Counted from the stretch's first letter, positions 48,892 through 58,007 are shown. The stretch is 64,000 nt of DNA from Prauserella cavernicola (GCF_016595675.1 NZ_JAENJH010000003.1:682001-746000); one strand, 5' to 3'. The notes: generated by a model from the letters alone, not told the origin. Made by a program: numbers and translations.

Positions 48892-49665
48892 ATGGATTAC
48901 GGGCTCACCGGGAGTGTCGCGGTGGTGCCGGGCGGCACCTCCGGACTCGGGCTCGCCACGGCGCGGGCACTCGCGGCCGAAGGCGCGCGTGTGGCGATCG
49001 GAGGCAGGCGAGGTGACCTGGCCGCCGAGCTCGCGGCCTCGCTGCCCGCCGCGATCGGAGTCGGCGTGGACATCATGGACCCCTCGGGCCCGGCCGCGCT
49101 GGTCGAGGCGGCGCGCGAGGCGTTCGGTCCGGTCGACGTTCTGGTGCTCAACGGGGGAGGGCCGCCACCGGGTTCCGCGGCGGAGCTGACCGTCGACGAC
49201 GCCACCGCGTCGGTCGAGCGGCTGCTGCTGCCACACATCCGGCTCGTGGAGGCGGTGTTGCCGGGCATGCGTGAGCGCGGGTGGGGCAGGATCGTCGCGA
49301 TCGGCTCGAGCGGCATCCAGTCACCGATCGACGGGCTGGCGGCGTCGAACACCGGCCGGGCCGCGCTCGCCGGCTACCTGAAGAGCCTCGCGAGCGAGGT
49401 CGCCGCCGACGGGGTGACGGCGAACCTCGTGCTGCCGGGCAAGATCCGGACCGACCGGCTCGTCTCGCTGAACGAGGCTGCCGCCGCCCGCCAGGGCGTC
49501 GACGTCACCGAGGTGGACGCGGCGTCGAAGGCGAACATCCCGGCGGGCCGCTTCGGCACCCCCGACGAGTTCGGCGCGGTCGTGACGTTCCTGGCGAGCA
49601 GGGCGGCGTCCTACGTCACCGGCACGCAGATCCGTTGCGACGGCGGCCTGGTCCGCACGCACTGA
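48892..49665 (+). CDS. SDR-family protein with atypical active site
   Basis: 257 residues. Cofactor motif VAVVPGGTSGLGLATARALA; the arginines of GGRRGDL suggest NADP. NGG in VLVLNGGGPPPG replaces the usual NAG. The catalytic serine is in AIGSSGIQSPIDG, but where YxxxK is expected the sequence is AASNTGRAALAGY, with Asn and Arg in place of Tyr and Lys. This SNxxR variant exists in a subgroup of SDR proteins. The end VTGTQIRCDGGLVRTH is normal. In the operon it would oxidise or reduce a keto-acid intermediate; activity is uncertain. Confidence 0.82.
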   Translation: MDYGLTGSVAVVPGGTSGLGLATARALAAEGARVAIGGRRGDLAAELAASLPAAIGVGVDIMDPSGPAALVEAAREAFGPVDVLVLNGGGPPPGSAAELTVDDATASVERLLLPHIRLVEAVLPGMRERGWGRIVAIGSSGIQSPIDGLAASNTGRAALAGYLKSLASEVAADGVTANLVLPGKIRTDRLVSLNEAAAARQGVDVTEVDAASKANIPAGRFGTPDEFGAVVTFLASRAASYVTGTQIRCDGGLVRTH

Positions 49666-49682
49666 CCAACCGAGGAGAACTC

Positions 49683-50525
49683 ATGCGCTTGGCAACCATC
49701 CGCACTTCCGCCGGTGAGGTGGCGGCGATCGTCCACCCCGAGCGCGGGGTGGCGTCCGTGTCGAACCTGGTCGGCGAGGCCGCGGGAGACGTGCTGTCCC
49801 TGGTCGCGGGAGGCCGGTTCGCCGAACTGAGCGAGCGGGCGGATGCCGCCGCCGACGACGTGTTCGTACCGCGCGAGTCGGTCACGTTCGCCGCGCCGTA
49901 CCGGCATCCCCGCAAGATCTGGGGAATCGGGCTGAACTACGTCGACCACGCGGCGGACCTCTCGGAGCAGGTTCCCGAGGAACCGGCGTCGTTCATCAAG
50001 GGCGACCATACGATCATCGGCCCCGGCGACGCGATCCCGGTGCCGAGGCACAGCGACCGGACCACCGCCGAGGCCGAACTCGGCCTGGTGATCGGGAAGT
50101 ACTGCCGCGACGTGTCCGAGGCCGAAGCGCTGGACCACGTGTTCGGCGTGTGCCTGGTGCTCGACCAGACCGCGGAGGACATCCTCGAGCGCAATCCCCG
50201 GTTCCTGACGCGGTCGAAGAACTTCCCCGGGTTCTTCTCGTTCGGCCCGGAGATCGTGCCCCTCGACGAGGTCCGCGGCTCCCTGGCCGACGTCGAGGTG
50301 TCGACCGTGCTCAACGGCGCGGTGCACCGGACGAACACGGTGGCGAAAATGCGCTACTCACCGGAGTTCCTGGTCAGCTTCCACAGCGCGGTGATGCCGC
50401 TCTACCCCGGCGACATCATCTCCACGGGCACCCCCGGGGCGGCTCGGATCAGCCCCGGCGACGTCGCCGAGTGCCGCATCCCGGGCATCGGCACGCTCAC
50501 CAACCCGGTGGTGGGGTCCAGCTGA
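49683..50525 (+). CDS. Fumarylacetoacetate hydrolase (FAH)-family protein
   Basis: 280 residues with GAGGAGAAC before the ATG. After an N-terminal beta-rich domain, the catalytic domain begins KIWGIGLNYVDHAAD; the metal ligands are in TTAEAELGLVIG (Glu-x-Glu) and VFGVCLVLDQTAED (Asp), followed by NFPGFFSFGPEIVP and MPLYPGDIISTGTPGAARIS. Family members hydrolyse, hydrate or decarboxylate 2,4-diketo or 2-keto-3-deoxy acids. As the last gene of the operon it likely handles the C-C cleavage or hydration of the deoxy-keto acid made by the enolase-superfamily dehydratase. Confidence 0.87.
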   Translation: MRLATIRTSAGEVAAIVHPERGVASVSNLVGEAAGDVLSLVAGGRFAELSERADAAADDVFVPRESVTFAAPYRHPRKIWGIGLNYVDHAADLSEQVPEEPASFIKGDHTIIGPGDAIPVPRHSDRTTAEAELGLVIGKYCRDVSEAEALDHVFGVCLVLDQTAEDILERNPRFLTRSKNFPGFFSFGPEIVPLDEVRGSLADVEVSTVLNGAVHRTNTVAKMRYSPEFLVSFHSAVMPLYPGDIISTGTPGAARISPGDVAECRIPGIGTLTNPVVGSS

Positions 50526-50576
50526 CAGCGACCGGTGTCGGTTCTGGCCGGGCCGCTGGTCCGGCTTTACCGGTCA

Positions 50577-50804
50577 TCATGGTGTCGGAGTCCACGCATC
50601 GGTCAGGAGCTTCGACTCGGCGGCGGTCAGCGTGACCGCCCCGGCGGCAACGTTCGAGCGGGCGTGACTCACGCTCGTCGTGCCCGGGAGCGGGACCACG
50701 TCGAGGCCGTGGGCGAGGCTGTGTACCCACGTGATCGCGACCTGGCCGGCCGTCACCTGGTGTGCCGTCGCGATCTCCTGAAGGAGTACCTGCCTGTGAT
50801 CATC
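50577..50804 (-). pseudogene. C-terminal fragment of an aldo/keto reductase
   Basis: DDHRQVLLQEIATAHQVTAG, then QVAITWVHSLAHGLDVVPLP and GTTSVSHARSNVAAGAVTLT are the last strand and helices of an aldo/keto reductase (IPGT-like motif VVPLPGTT). The upstream three-quarters, including the catalytic Tyr and Lys, are missing. Confidence 0.78.
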
Positions 50805-51076
50805 CGACGGGCTGGCCGTTGCTGCCACTGACACGCGCGCCATCGCTGGTGCCTGTGTCCAGGGAGACGTTCCATTCCTCGGTGATGGTGGCTGTGCCTG
50901 CCTCGGTGACGGTGTCTTCACGTCCTCGGAGACGGCTGCGGAACACGTGTGCCGCGGCGATTACTGCGACGAGGTAAGTAATCGGCCACCACCGCCTCGT
51001 TCCTGACCGCGTGCCGGGCGTAGGAGGATGCGTGGTCCCGACGTGCCGGCGCATCCTCCGCCCTGCCAGCGAGCCG

Positions 51077-51532
51077 TCAACTCGTGGCCTTCTTGACAAG
51101 TGCGGTGATCGCCTTTTCCGCTTTGTCGCCCAGTTCGGTCACGGCGTAGGACGTGGGCCACAGTCCGCTGTCGTCGTCGAGGTTCGCCTCGGTGGTGAAG
51201 CCGAAGGTCGAGTAGCGCTCCTTGTCGACCTGGCCGCTGCGGAAGAAGCACACGACCTTGCCCTTGCGCGCGTAGGCAGGTTGTCCGTACCAGAGCTTCG
51301 GAGACAGTTCTGGAGCGTTGGCGGTGATGATGGCGTGGATGCGTTCGGCCACCGCTCGGTCGGATGCCTCCATCTCGTCGATCTTCGCCAGGACGTCGAG
51401 TTCCGCGGCGGCGGCCTTGTTACCCCGTCCCTGGGTTGCCTCTTTCTTCAGCTCCGCGGCGCGCTCCTTCATGGCAGCGCGTTCTTCCTCGGAGAATCCG
51501 CCCGTGCTCGTCGTGCCGGTGTGTGCGCTCAT
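51077..51532 (-). CDS. DUF1801-like protein
   Basis: 151 residues from ATG 51532 with AGGAGAGAG upstream. The N-terminal 40 residues are charged and helical (FSEEERAAMKERAAELKKEA). The core ELSPKLWYGQPAYARKGKVV, CFFRSGQVDKERYSTFGF and DKAEKAITALVKKATS match the YdhG/DUF1801 fold, used by Fra-like iron-binding proteins in Bacillus; the match is by pattern only. It is divergent from the VOC gene and shares with it a long inverted repeat. Confidence 0.68.
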   Translation of the reverse strand: MSAHTGTTSTGGFSEEERAAMKERAAELKKEATQGRGNKAAAAELDVLAKIDEMEASDRAVAERIHAIITANAPELSPKLWYGQPAYARKGKVVCFFRSGQVDKERYSTFGFTTEANLDDDSGLWPTSYAVTELGDKAEKAITALVKKATS

Positions 51533-51592
51533 CGATGTCTCTCTCCTGACCGTGTTCGTTCGAAGCACTTCGGACGCTAGCCATGTCGGTGA

Positions 51593-51672
51593 GCGGATGC
51601 TTCTTGATTCCTGATCAATGACCCATTGCGGTACGAACCAGCCAGACCGGTCAGGAATCAAGAAGCATCCGC
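51593..51672. promoter_or_regulatory. 22-bp perfect inverted repeat in a divergent promoter
   Basis: Arms at 51593-51614 and 51651-51672 are exact reverse complements (left arm begins GCGGATGCTTCTTGATTCC), with a 36-base spacer. They lie 60 bases upstream of the DUF1801-like start and 28 bases upstream of the VOC start. Each promoter thus has one arm of a symmetric site. Confidence 0.8.
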
Positions 51673-51699
51673 CCGGTCGCGGTGCCTAGCGTGATCACC

Positions 51700-52506
51700 A
51701 TGAACAGCACCACGCTTTCTCTCGACGTCATCACCATCGGAGTGCCGGACATGGAGGCCGCGCGAGCTTTCTACTCGTCGGCCTTCTCGGCCGCGGCGAC
51801 CGGCGACGACCACACCGCGGGGCTGGACCTGCACGGCAGCGGACAGCTCGCTCTTCGCCAGCTCGCCGCGCTGGCCACCGACTCCGGGGCGAGCTCGGCG
51901 ACCTCGGGTTTCCGGGGCTACGTTCTGTCCGCCATCGTCGACCAGCCCGCCGAGGTCAAGGCCCTGCTCGACGCCGCCGTCGTTGCGGGCGCGACGGTGG
52001 TCAAGTCGGCGAAGAAGGCTCTGTTCGGCGAGTTCATGGCCACCTACCAGACACCGGACGGGGCCGTCTGGAAGCTCGCCGCCGCGTCCAAGAAGGACGC
52101 CGGTCCCGTCCCCGATCCTCCGAAGCCGACCGAGACGGCCGTCTATCTCGGCGTCGAAAGGCCGAAGGAATCCAAGGTGTTCTACGAGTCCCTGGGGATG
52201 TCCGCCGATCACGACTACGGTGACAAGTTCGTCGACTTCACCATCGCTGGCGGCGGGTGCCGGCTGGGTCTGCTGCCGCGGAAGGCCCTTGCCAAGGACG
52301 CCGGTGTCGACGAGAACGGCGACGGCTTCTCCGCGCTCGTGCTCACTCACACCGCCACCTCCCGTGCCGATGTCGATGCACTGCTCGCCGCCGCGAGCTC
52401 GGCCGGTGGCCGGGTCACCTCCACGCCGGCCCACACCGACCAGGGCGACTACTCCGGGCGGTTCACCGACCTCGATGGTTACCACTGGAGGATCACCGCC
52501 GCCTGA
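51700..52506 (+). CDS. Two-module VOC-family protein
   Basis: 268 residues. Module one starts LSLDVITIGVPDMEAARAFY with FRGYVLSAIVDQPAEVKALL; module two starts TAVYLGVERPKESKVFYESL and continues GDKFVDFTIAGGGCRLGLLP to DLDGYHWRITA. Each half is a beta-alpha-beta-beta-beta pair as in glyoxalase/bleomycin-resistance relatives, and the tandem form is often a resistance or isomerase protein. Expected metal ligands are poorly conserved. Divergent from the DUF1801-like gene with a shared repeat, so the two are likely co-regulated. Confidence 0.82.
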   Translation: MNSTTLSLDVITIGVPDMEAARAFYSSAFSAAATGDDHTAGLDLHGSGQLALRQLAALATDSGASSATSGFRGYVLSAIVDQPAEVKALLDAAVVAGATVVKSAKKALFGEFMATYQTPDGAVWKLAAASKKDAGPVPDPPKPTETAVYLGVERPKESKVFYESLGMSADHDYGDKFVDFTIAGGGCRLGLLPRKALAKDAGVDENGDGFSALVLTHTATSRADVDALLAAASSAGGRVTSTPAHTDQGDYSGRFTDLDGYHWRITAA

Positions 52507-52868
52507 GTGAACTACTCGATCGTGGACCCCGTGATCCGCGACGACCGGGTCACGGGGTCGACTCGCTCCGTCGGCGATCGCTGCCATCGCGGCCAAGGCT
52601 GTGGTTGAAGCCGCAGGAGATGTCGATGCGGGCGAGCGTCGGACATCGGGTGCACGATGTCTGGCCGGAGGTTGGCGTGGCCGGATCCCCTAGCGGCCGT
52701 CATCCACGATCAGACGATCCTCGGTCCACGTTCAGCACGATCATCGTTCCGGCTCGGCAGGTGTCGCACCGACAGCGCTCCACCGCCTCACGCCGGGCCG
52801 CGGGCTAGGAACCGCCGTCCGCGGTCCTGCTCCTGCGCGAGGAGGTACCCCGTTCCTCCAGGCGATCC
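52507..52868. other. 362 bp without a supported gene
   Basis: Short plus-strand frames exist, such as one starting MSMRASVGHRVHDVWPEVGV at 52626, but lack partners, family matches and length; nothing is supported. Confidence 0.35.
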
Positions 52869-53531
52869 TCACGCGGGTCGCTCTCTGACCTGAGCGGCCG
52901 CAGGCTCCCTGGCCGCTGATTCGACGGCTGCTTCGGAAGGCGGGTATGCGTCGCGCAGACGGTGCATGGTCGCCATCACGACGGCGCGGACGTCGGTCTC
53001 GCGCAGTGGTTCGGAGAACAGCGCCGAACTGAGCGAGAAGCCCTCGATCAGCGCGAACAGCAGGAGCGCCTCCCGGTGCAGCGCCTCCTCGTCGATCGTG
53101 CGGTCGGCCAGCGCATCACGCAGCAGCGAGCGGATCATCTCCGTGCCCGCGAGCGAGGTCGCAGCGATGTCGGCCGCGAACTCCGGGTCCGTGCGCGCCA
53201 TGACGCGGTATTCGACCAAGGCGATGTTCTCCTTGCGCTCCTGCTCGCTGGTGGGTGCGGCGAAGGTGATGACGTCCGTGATCCGGGTCGCCGGGTCGTC
53301 GGACATCGTCGCGTCGCGGCGCACGGCGCGCTGGATGAGGACGCCCAGGGTGAAGCGCATGACCTCGCGGAGGGTGTCGCCGAAGTAGTGCCGGATGCTC
53401 CCGATGGCCAAGCCGGTGCGTGCGGCGATCCGGGCGAGGGTCACAGCGCGGAGCCCGTGTGTGGCGATCTCGTCGATCACGGCGTCGGCGACCTGTTCCC
53501 GGCGGGCATCCGGGTCGACTCTCTTGGGCAT
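52869..53531 (-). CDS. TetR-family regulator
   Basis: 220 residues. DNA-binding domain: REQVADAVIDEIATHGLRAV, TLARIAARTGLAIGSIRHYF, and GDTLREVMRF; ligand domain with IALVEYRVMARTDPEFAADI and LLLFALIEGFSLSSALFSEP, then an alanine-rich tail. It matches the subgroup with a C-terminal TetR_C_6-like fold (BetI-type). Divergent from the membrane protein gene; two TAGCATG-type sites lie between them. Confidence 0.88.
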   Translation of the reverse strand: MPKRVDPDARREQVADAVIDEIATHGLRAVTLARIAARTGLAIGSIRHYFGDTLREVMRFTLGVLIQRAVRRDATMSDDPATRITDVITFAAPTSEQERKENIALVEYRVMARTDPEFAADIAATSLAGTEMIRSLLRDALADRTIDEEALHREALLLFALIEGFSLSSALFSEPLRETDVRAVVMATMHRLRDAYPPSEAAVESAAREPAAAQVRERPA

Positions 53532-53550
53532 GCTTTCACCTTAGCGCTTC

Positions 53551-53588
53551 TAGCATGCACATGCTATTTTGTTGGCATGAGCGTGCTA
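53551..53588. promoter_or_regulatory. Two TetR operators
   Basis: TAGCATG-CA-CATGCTA (53551-53566) is a perfect 7-bp repeat; TGGCATG-AG-CGTGCTA (53573-53588) is a near copy 22 bases later. They lie 19 bases upstream of the TetR start and cover the promoter side of the divergent gene. Confidence 0.72.
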
Positions 53589-53642
53589 AATAACTCTCGT
53601 GGCGGTGCTCCTCCCCGGTCACGGCCTTGGACAGGACGAGAC

Positions 53643-54344
53643 GTGAATTGGGACAGTGCGGCGCGGAAGGGGCCTCAGGGCGACGGCCGGATCGACGGCT
53701 TCGACGGGCTCGAAGGTCTCGACGGCGATGGGGGAGCACTGTCGACGCCCGCTCCGGAGCCGGGAGCGCCGTTGCCGCCGTTTCGCCCTTCGCTCTCGCT
53801 GCAGCGCACGCGATTCGCGGTCGAGCTTCCCGATGCGTCGACGGCGACGGTCGATGTCGATCACCTGTCGGGGCGGGCGTCGCTCTACCGGGACGACCGG
53901 CACGTGCGGACCTCCGACATGCCGGTCCGGTTCCCACTCGGCTCGGAAAGCATCGACATCGCCGCGAGCAGGTACGGAATGCAGCGGATCCACCTGATCA
54001 GCGCGGACGGCAGCGAGCGACGTCTCGATCCAGCGCAGGGAACGCCCGAGTACTGGCGCGCCCAACTGTCCCGGCGGCATCCCGGGGTCGGGCGCGCCCT
54101 CGCTGCCTGCGCCGTCATCGTGCTGACGGTCAATCTGATGCTCCTCGCCCCGCAGTTGCTCGAGCTGGTCACCCATCTACCGCTCTGGGCGGATCACTTC
54201 AGCCCGTTCGTCTCGCCCATCGACCTGCCGGCATGGGCGAACACGGCTCTCACCGTCACCGCGGCCCTCGCGGGAATCGACCGAGCGCTCACCTTCCGCC
54301 ATCACCGGCTCCTGGACGCCGAGACCGACGGGATCGGGAGCTGA
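53643..54344 (+). CDS. Membrane protein of unknown function
   Basis: 233 residues from GTG 53643 (AGGACGAG upstream). An in-frame ATG at 53577 would add 22 codons but lacks a ribosome site and lies inside an operator. The N-terminal 45 residues are flexible and acidic (GRIDGFDGLEGLDGDGG). A soluble beta-rich part (LQRTRFAVELPDASTATVDV, MQRIHLISADGSERRLDP) precedes two membrane helices (LAACAVIVLTVNLMLLAPQL; WANTALTVTAALAGIDRALT). No family recognised. It is probably the target of the divergent TetR. Confidence 0.62.
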   Translation: MNWDSAARKGPQGDGRIDGFDGLEGLDGDGGALSTPAPEPGAPLPPFRPSLSLQRTRFAVELPDASTATVDVDHLSGRASLYRDDRHVRTSDMPVRFPLGSESIDIAASRYGMQRIHLISADGSERRLDPAQGTPEYWRAQLSRRHPGVGRALAACAVIVLTVNLMLLAPQLLELVTHLPLWADHFSPFVSPIDLPAWANTALTVTAALAGIDRALTFRHHRLLDAETDGIGS

Positions 54345-54463
54345 GGTCCCCGAACCAGCCGGTCAACGTTGCCGCCTGATCGAGCTTCTCAGCGCTCTCA
54401 ACCAAGAACACCCAACCGCGCCGCACCCTCGTACCCGACTGCGGCTTGACAATGGAGAAACCC

Positions 54464-56038
54464 ATGCGATCACGTCTTCGACCCCCGAGTCGATCCCGGC
54501 GCCTCGCGACCGGGCTCGCTGCGGCCGCCACGCCGATACTCCTGCTCACCGGTTGCACCGCCGCTGCTCCTTCACCGGACTCTGGCGCGGATGCGGACCT
54601 CGGCGCCTACCTCGGGCAAGAGCTCGACTGGGGCGGGTGCGAGGACACCGCGACGAGCGCGGCGGACGCCGAGCTGTTCGCGAATCCCGCGCTCGAGTGC
54701 GCCTCGGTGGAGGTGCCGCTCGACTACGGCGATCCGGAGGGCGAGCGGGCGCAGGTCGCGCTGCTGCGCCTGCCCGCCACGGGTGAGGCCGAGGGTTCGC
54801 TGCTGGTCGACCCGGGAGGCCCGGGAGGTTCCGGCACCAGCCTGGTCGCGTCGACCGTGCCGCTGTGGCAGGCCAGCCCCGTCGCCGAGCGCTTCGACAT
54901 CGTCGGCTTCGATCCTCGCGGGATCGGGTCGTCGACCCCGGCTGTCGACTGCTACACCGACGAGGAGTACGACGCGGGCGACGTGCCGCGATTCGGTGCG
55001 GTGTACGACGTCACGAGCGCCGAGCAGGCGGTCGAGCTCGCAGAGCGCTGCACCGAGGGCTCTGGCGGCGTCGCGAACCTGGTGAACGCCGGGTCGGCGA
55101 ACGTTGTGCGCGATATGGACCTCATGCGAGCGGCGCTCGGTGATGACAAGCTGACCTATCTCGGCTACAGCTACGGCTCGGAGCTCGGCGCCATGTACGC
55201 CGCGACCTACCCCGAGAAGGTCCGCGCGATCGTGCTCGACGGGGCCGTCGCTCCCGACCTGACGGCGAGTGAGTTCCGCCTCTCCTCATTCACCGGCGTG
55301 CAGGCCCGGTTCGACGACCTCGCCGCGCTCTGCGCCGAATCGCCCGACTGTGTACTCGGCACCGATCCCGCGGCTGCGAACGATCGTCTGCACGAGATCG
55401 TGCGGCCCCTCATCGAGACGCCGGCGCCGACGGCCAGCGGCCGAGACGTCAGTGTCTGGGACGTCTACCTCGGCATCACCGGCGGCCTGTACTCGGAGGC
55501 GAATTGGCCCGACATCATCTCCGCTCTGACCGCGCTCGAGGCCGGGCGCGCCGACGAGATGCTCGCCCTGCGCGACATCTTGTACACCCGCACCGCGGAC
55601 GGCGCCTACGGCACGGACATGGACACGAACATCGCCGTGCGGTGCATGGACTCGCCCCGCCTGACGCCCGAGGAACAGACCGCGCTCGCACGCGAGATCG
55701 GGGAAGCCGCGCCGATGTTCGACCTCGACGTGTTCACGGCAGGGAAGTACCACAGCGAGTGTGAGGCGTGGCCTGCGCCGCCCACGCGCGGGGAGCCCTG
55801 GCTCGGCGATGTCGAGGGCCTCCCCGAGACGCTCGTCGTGTCGGTCACCGGTGACCCTGCGACGCCACACGAGGGCGGTGTCGCGATGGCTCGAGCCCTC
55901 GGCGGAAGCCTGCTCACCGTCGACGGCAAGCAGCACGGCGCCTACCTCCTCGGCGGCAGCACGTGCGTCGACGACGTGGTCAACGCGTATCTCCTCGACC
56001 TCGAATCCCCGCCCGCCGACGCCCGCTGCAGCCTGTGA
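54464..56038 (+). CDS. Secreted alpha/beta hydrolase lipoprotein, TAP-like (tripeptidyl aminopeptidase family)
   Basis: 524 residues. Lipobox in AAAATPILLLTGCTAA. The oxyanion region is EGSLLVDPGGPGGSGTSLVA, the nucleophile elbow LTYLGYSYGSELGAMYA, the acid VVSVTGDPATPHEGGVAMAR and the histidine VDGKQHGAYLLGG. This matches the Streptomyces tripeptidyl aminopeptidase/SCO7095 group, which removes peptides or esters outside the cell. The start is ATG 54464 with GGAGAAACCC before it; TTG 54446 is also in frame. Cysteines at 6 or more positions suggest disulphides in the mature enzyme. Confidence 0.88.
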   Translation: MRSRLRPPSRSRRLATGLAAAATPILLLTGCTAAAPSPDSGADADLGAYLGQELDWGGCEDTATSAADAELFANPALECASVEVPLDYGDPEGERAQVALLRLPATGEAEGSLLVDPGGPGGSGTSLVASTVPLWQASPVAERFDIVGFDPRGIGSSTPAVDCYTDEEYDAGDVPRFGAVYDVTSAEQAVELAERCTEGSGGVANLVNAGSANVVRDMDLMRAALGDDKLTYLGYSYGSELGAMYAATYPEKVRAIVLDGAVAPDLTASEFRLSSFTGVQARFDDLAALCAESPDCVLGTDPAAANDRLHEIVRPLIETPAPTASGRDVSVWDVYLGITGGLYSEANWPDIISALTALEAGRADEMLALRDILYTRTADGAYGTDMDTNIAVRCMDSPRLTPEEQTALAREIGEAAPMFDLDVFTAGKYHSECEAWPAPPTRGEPWLGDVEGLPETLVVSVTGDPATPHEGGVAMARALGGSLLTVDGKQHGAYLLGGSTCVDDVVNAYLLDLESPPADARCSL

Positions 56039-56307
56039 CCCGCTCGATGGGCTTACCGAGAGCCCACCCTCAGGGCCACGGGTGCGTACTCGACAGCGTC
56101 GCCGTCCGCGCAGCTGCGTGTCGCCGCCGCACACCGTCGCCGGTCTGATCAACGAAGCCGGCGTTGTTCTGCGGCGGCGGGCCGTGATGGTCATGGCCGC
56201 CGGGTCGACGGGGGCCCGTGATGTCGGGCCCGACTTCATCCTGGCGAGATGAGGCGCCGTGGTGGCGGGGGCGTGGACGATCGCTGCTACCCGTCGGAGG
56301 GACCATC

Positions 56308-57135
56308 ATGAGTGAGCCGAGGACTGACGCCCCGCCGATCGTGCTGATCCACGGCCTGTGGATGACACCTCGGAGCTGGGACCGCTGGGCCGCGTACTAC
56401 CGCGGCAAGGGATACGAGGTCGTCGTGCCGGCTTATCCGGGCTTCGAGATCGAGGTGGAGGCGCTGCGCGCGAAGCCCGAGATCATCGCCGAGGCGTCGG
56501 TGCCGGACACACTCGAGCATCTCGTGCGCGTGGTCGAGGGCCTGAACGCGCCCCCGATCATCATGGGCCACTCCTTCGGCGGGACGTTCACGCAGCTGCT
56601 GGTCAACCGTGGCCTTGGTGCGGCGGCCGTGACGATCGACTCGGCCCCGCCCGAGGGGGTGCGGGTCAACCCGCCGTCCCAGATCAAGTCCCTGTTCTCG
56701 ATCCTGTCGAATCCCGCCAACCGGCACCGTGCGGTGGGCTTCACCAAGGAGCAGTTCCACTACGCGTTCGCCAACACCTGCACCCGTGAGGAGTCCGACG
56801 CGGCTTACGACCGGCTCCACATCCCGGCGCCCGGCAGCTGGGTGTGGGCGTACGGCCTGATCGCCAACTGGAAACCGGGTCACCAGGAGACCTGGGTCGA
56901 CTACGACCTGGACGATCGTGCGCCGTTGTTGTTCATCATCGGTGGTAAGGACCACCTGATGCCGCCTTCGGTGGTTCGCGCGAACGCCAAGAAGTATCGC
57001 AACTCCGAGGCGTTGACCGACACCCACGAGTTCCCGGACCGGTCCCATTTCACCGGTGTCGAGCCAGGTTGGGAACAGGTGGCGGACTACGCCCTCGACT
57101 GGGCGATCAGCCACGCGCGCACGCGCCAGAGCTGA
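56308..57135 (+). CDS. Alpha/beta hydrolase (intact copy of the duplicated pair)
   Basis: 275 residues. HG oxyanion motif PPIVLIHGLWMTPRSWDRWA; nucleophile PPIIMGHSFGGTFTQLLV; acid LFIIGGKDHLMPPSVV; histidine EFPDRSHFTGVEPGW. A cap domain with LFSILSNPANRHRAVGFTKE lies between. Such proteins are often annotated as esterase, epoxide hydrolase or haloperoxidase-like; the true substrate is not known. The GGAGGGACC ribosome site precedes ATG 56308. The gene and about 130 bases upstream are duplicated in deleted form at about 36300-36655, so the region has been copied. Confidence 0.88.
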   Translation: MSEPRTDAPPIVLIHGLWMTPRSWDRWAAYYRGKGYEVVVPAYPGFEIEVEALRAKPEIIAEASVPDTLEHLVRVVEGLNAPPIIMGHSFGGTFTQLLVNRGLGAAAVTIDSAPPEGVRVNPPSQIKSLFSILSNPANRHRAVGFTKEQFHYAFANTCTREESDAAYDRLHIPAPGSWVWAYGLIANWKPGHQETWVDYDLDDRAPLLFIIGGKDHLMPPSVVRANAKKYRNSEALTDTHEFPDRSHFTGVEPGWEQVADYALDWAISHARTRQS

Positions 57136-57201
57136 CCGGCGTCGTCCGGCCCGGCGAGGCCGTTTTGCACAGGAGCCGAAGCCGGGTGTCCGGCCGGTCC
57201 G

Positions 57202-57930
57202 TCACGCTCGGTGTGCCGGACCGGCCGTCAGGCTCACCAGTGTCTCGGCCAGCACCTGCGCGGGATCGATCAGCGGCACGGCCACGTCGTCCGGACTCAG
57301 GCCCAGCGGGATCTCGGTGCATCCGGCGATGATGGCGTCGGCGCCGTCTTGCACGAGCGCGTTCGCGGCCGCGTGCAGGCCGGCGAGGTCCTCCGGTGTC
57401 CACTGTCCGCCCTTGATCGACCGGATCGCCCGCATGACCGACTCCTGTGCGGCCGCAGTGGTGACCACGGTCTCGATCCCGTGGTGCGCGAGCCATGCCT
57501 GGTAGAAGCCACCCTGGACGGTGCCGGTGGTGGCCAGCAGGCCGACCCGGCCGATCGGCCGCGCCGATGAGGAGAGCCGCTGTGCCACGGCATCGATCAT
57601 GTGCACGATGGGTACGCCGACCTTCTCGGCGATGCCGTCGATAAAGGCATGCGCGGTGTTGCACGGAATGGCGATCTGCGTTGCGCCGGCCTCACTGAGC
57701 CGGCGCGCGCCGGCAACGAGCCACGGGGTGGGGTCGGGTCCGCGCCCCTGCAGAGCTTCGCTCCGGTCGGGGACGGTCGGGTCGGCCCAGATCACGACCC
57801 GGCGATGGTCTTGGTCACGCGTGGCCGGTGTCGCATTGATCAGCTTGCGGTAGAAGTCAGCGGTGGCCGCAGGGCCCATTCCGCCGAGAACACCGATCAG
57901 GTGAGCGCCCCGCTCAGTGGTGAATTGCAT
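57202..57930 (-). CDS. Aspartate/glutamate racemase-family protein
   Basis: 242 residues from ATG 57930 (TTGGAGCG upstream). HLIGVLGGMGPAATADFYRK is the start motif; the two catalytic cysteines are in IAIPCNTAHAFID and DAIIAGCTEIPLGL, the hallmark pair of cofactor-independent amino acid racemases; VGLLATTGTVQGGFYQAWLA is also conserved. It interconverts L- and D-amino acids, most likely Asp/Glu or a relative. It is the last gene of the AbgT-deacylase unit and may convert released D-amino acids to the usable L form. Confidence 0.88.
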   Translation of the reverse strand: MQFTTERGAHLIGVLGGMGPAATADFYRKLINATPATRDQDHRRVVIWADPTVPDRSEALQGRGPDPTPWLVAGARRLSEAGATQIAIPCNTAHAFIDGIAEKVGVPIVHMIDAVAQRLSSSARPIGRVGLLATTGTVQGGFYQAWLAHHGIETVVTTAAAQESVMRAIRSIKGGQWTPEDLAGLHAAANALVQDGADAIIAGCTEIPLGLSPDDVAVPLIDPAQVLAETLVSLTAGPAHRA

Positions 57931-58007
57931 TGGCGCTCCAAGAGGACAGTGATTGGTCTGGCCCGTGTTCTCGTGTGAACCACGGGCCGCGTCGGGCACC
58001 AGGCGCA

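Noticed and set aside
50800-51099. Small minus-strand frame with one hydrophobic stretch
   Set aside because: Overlaps the aldo/keto reductase fragment region; no ribosome site, and nothing supports its being a gene.
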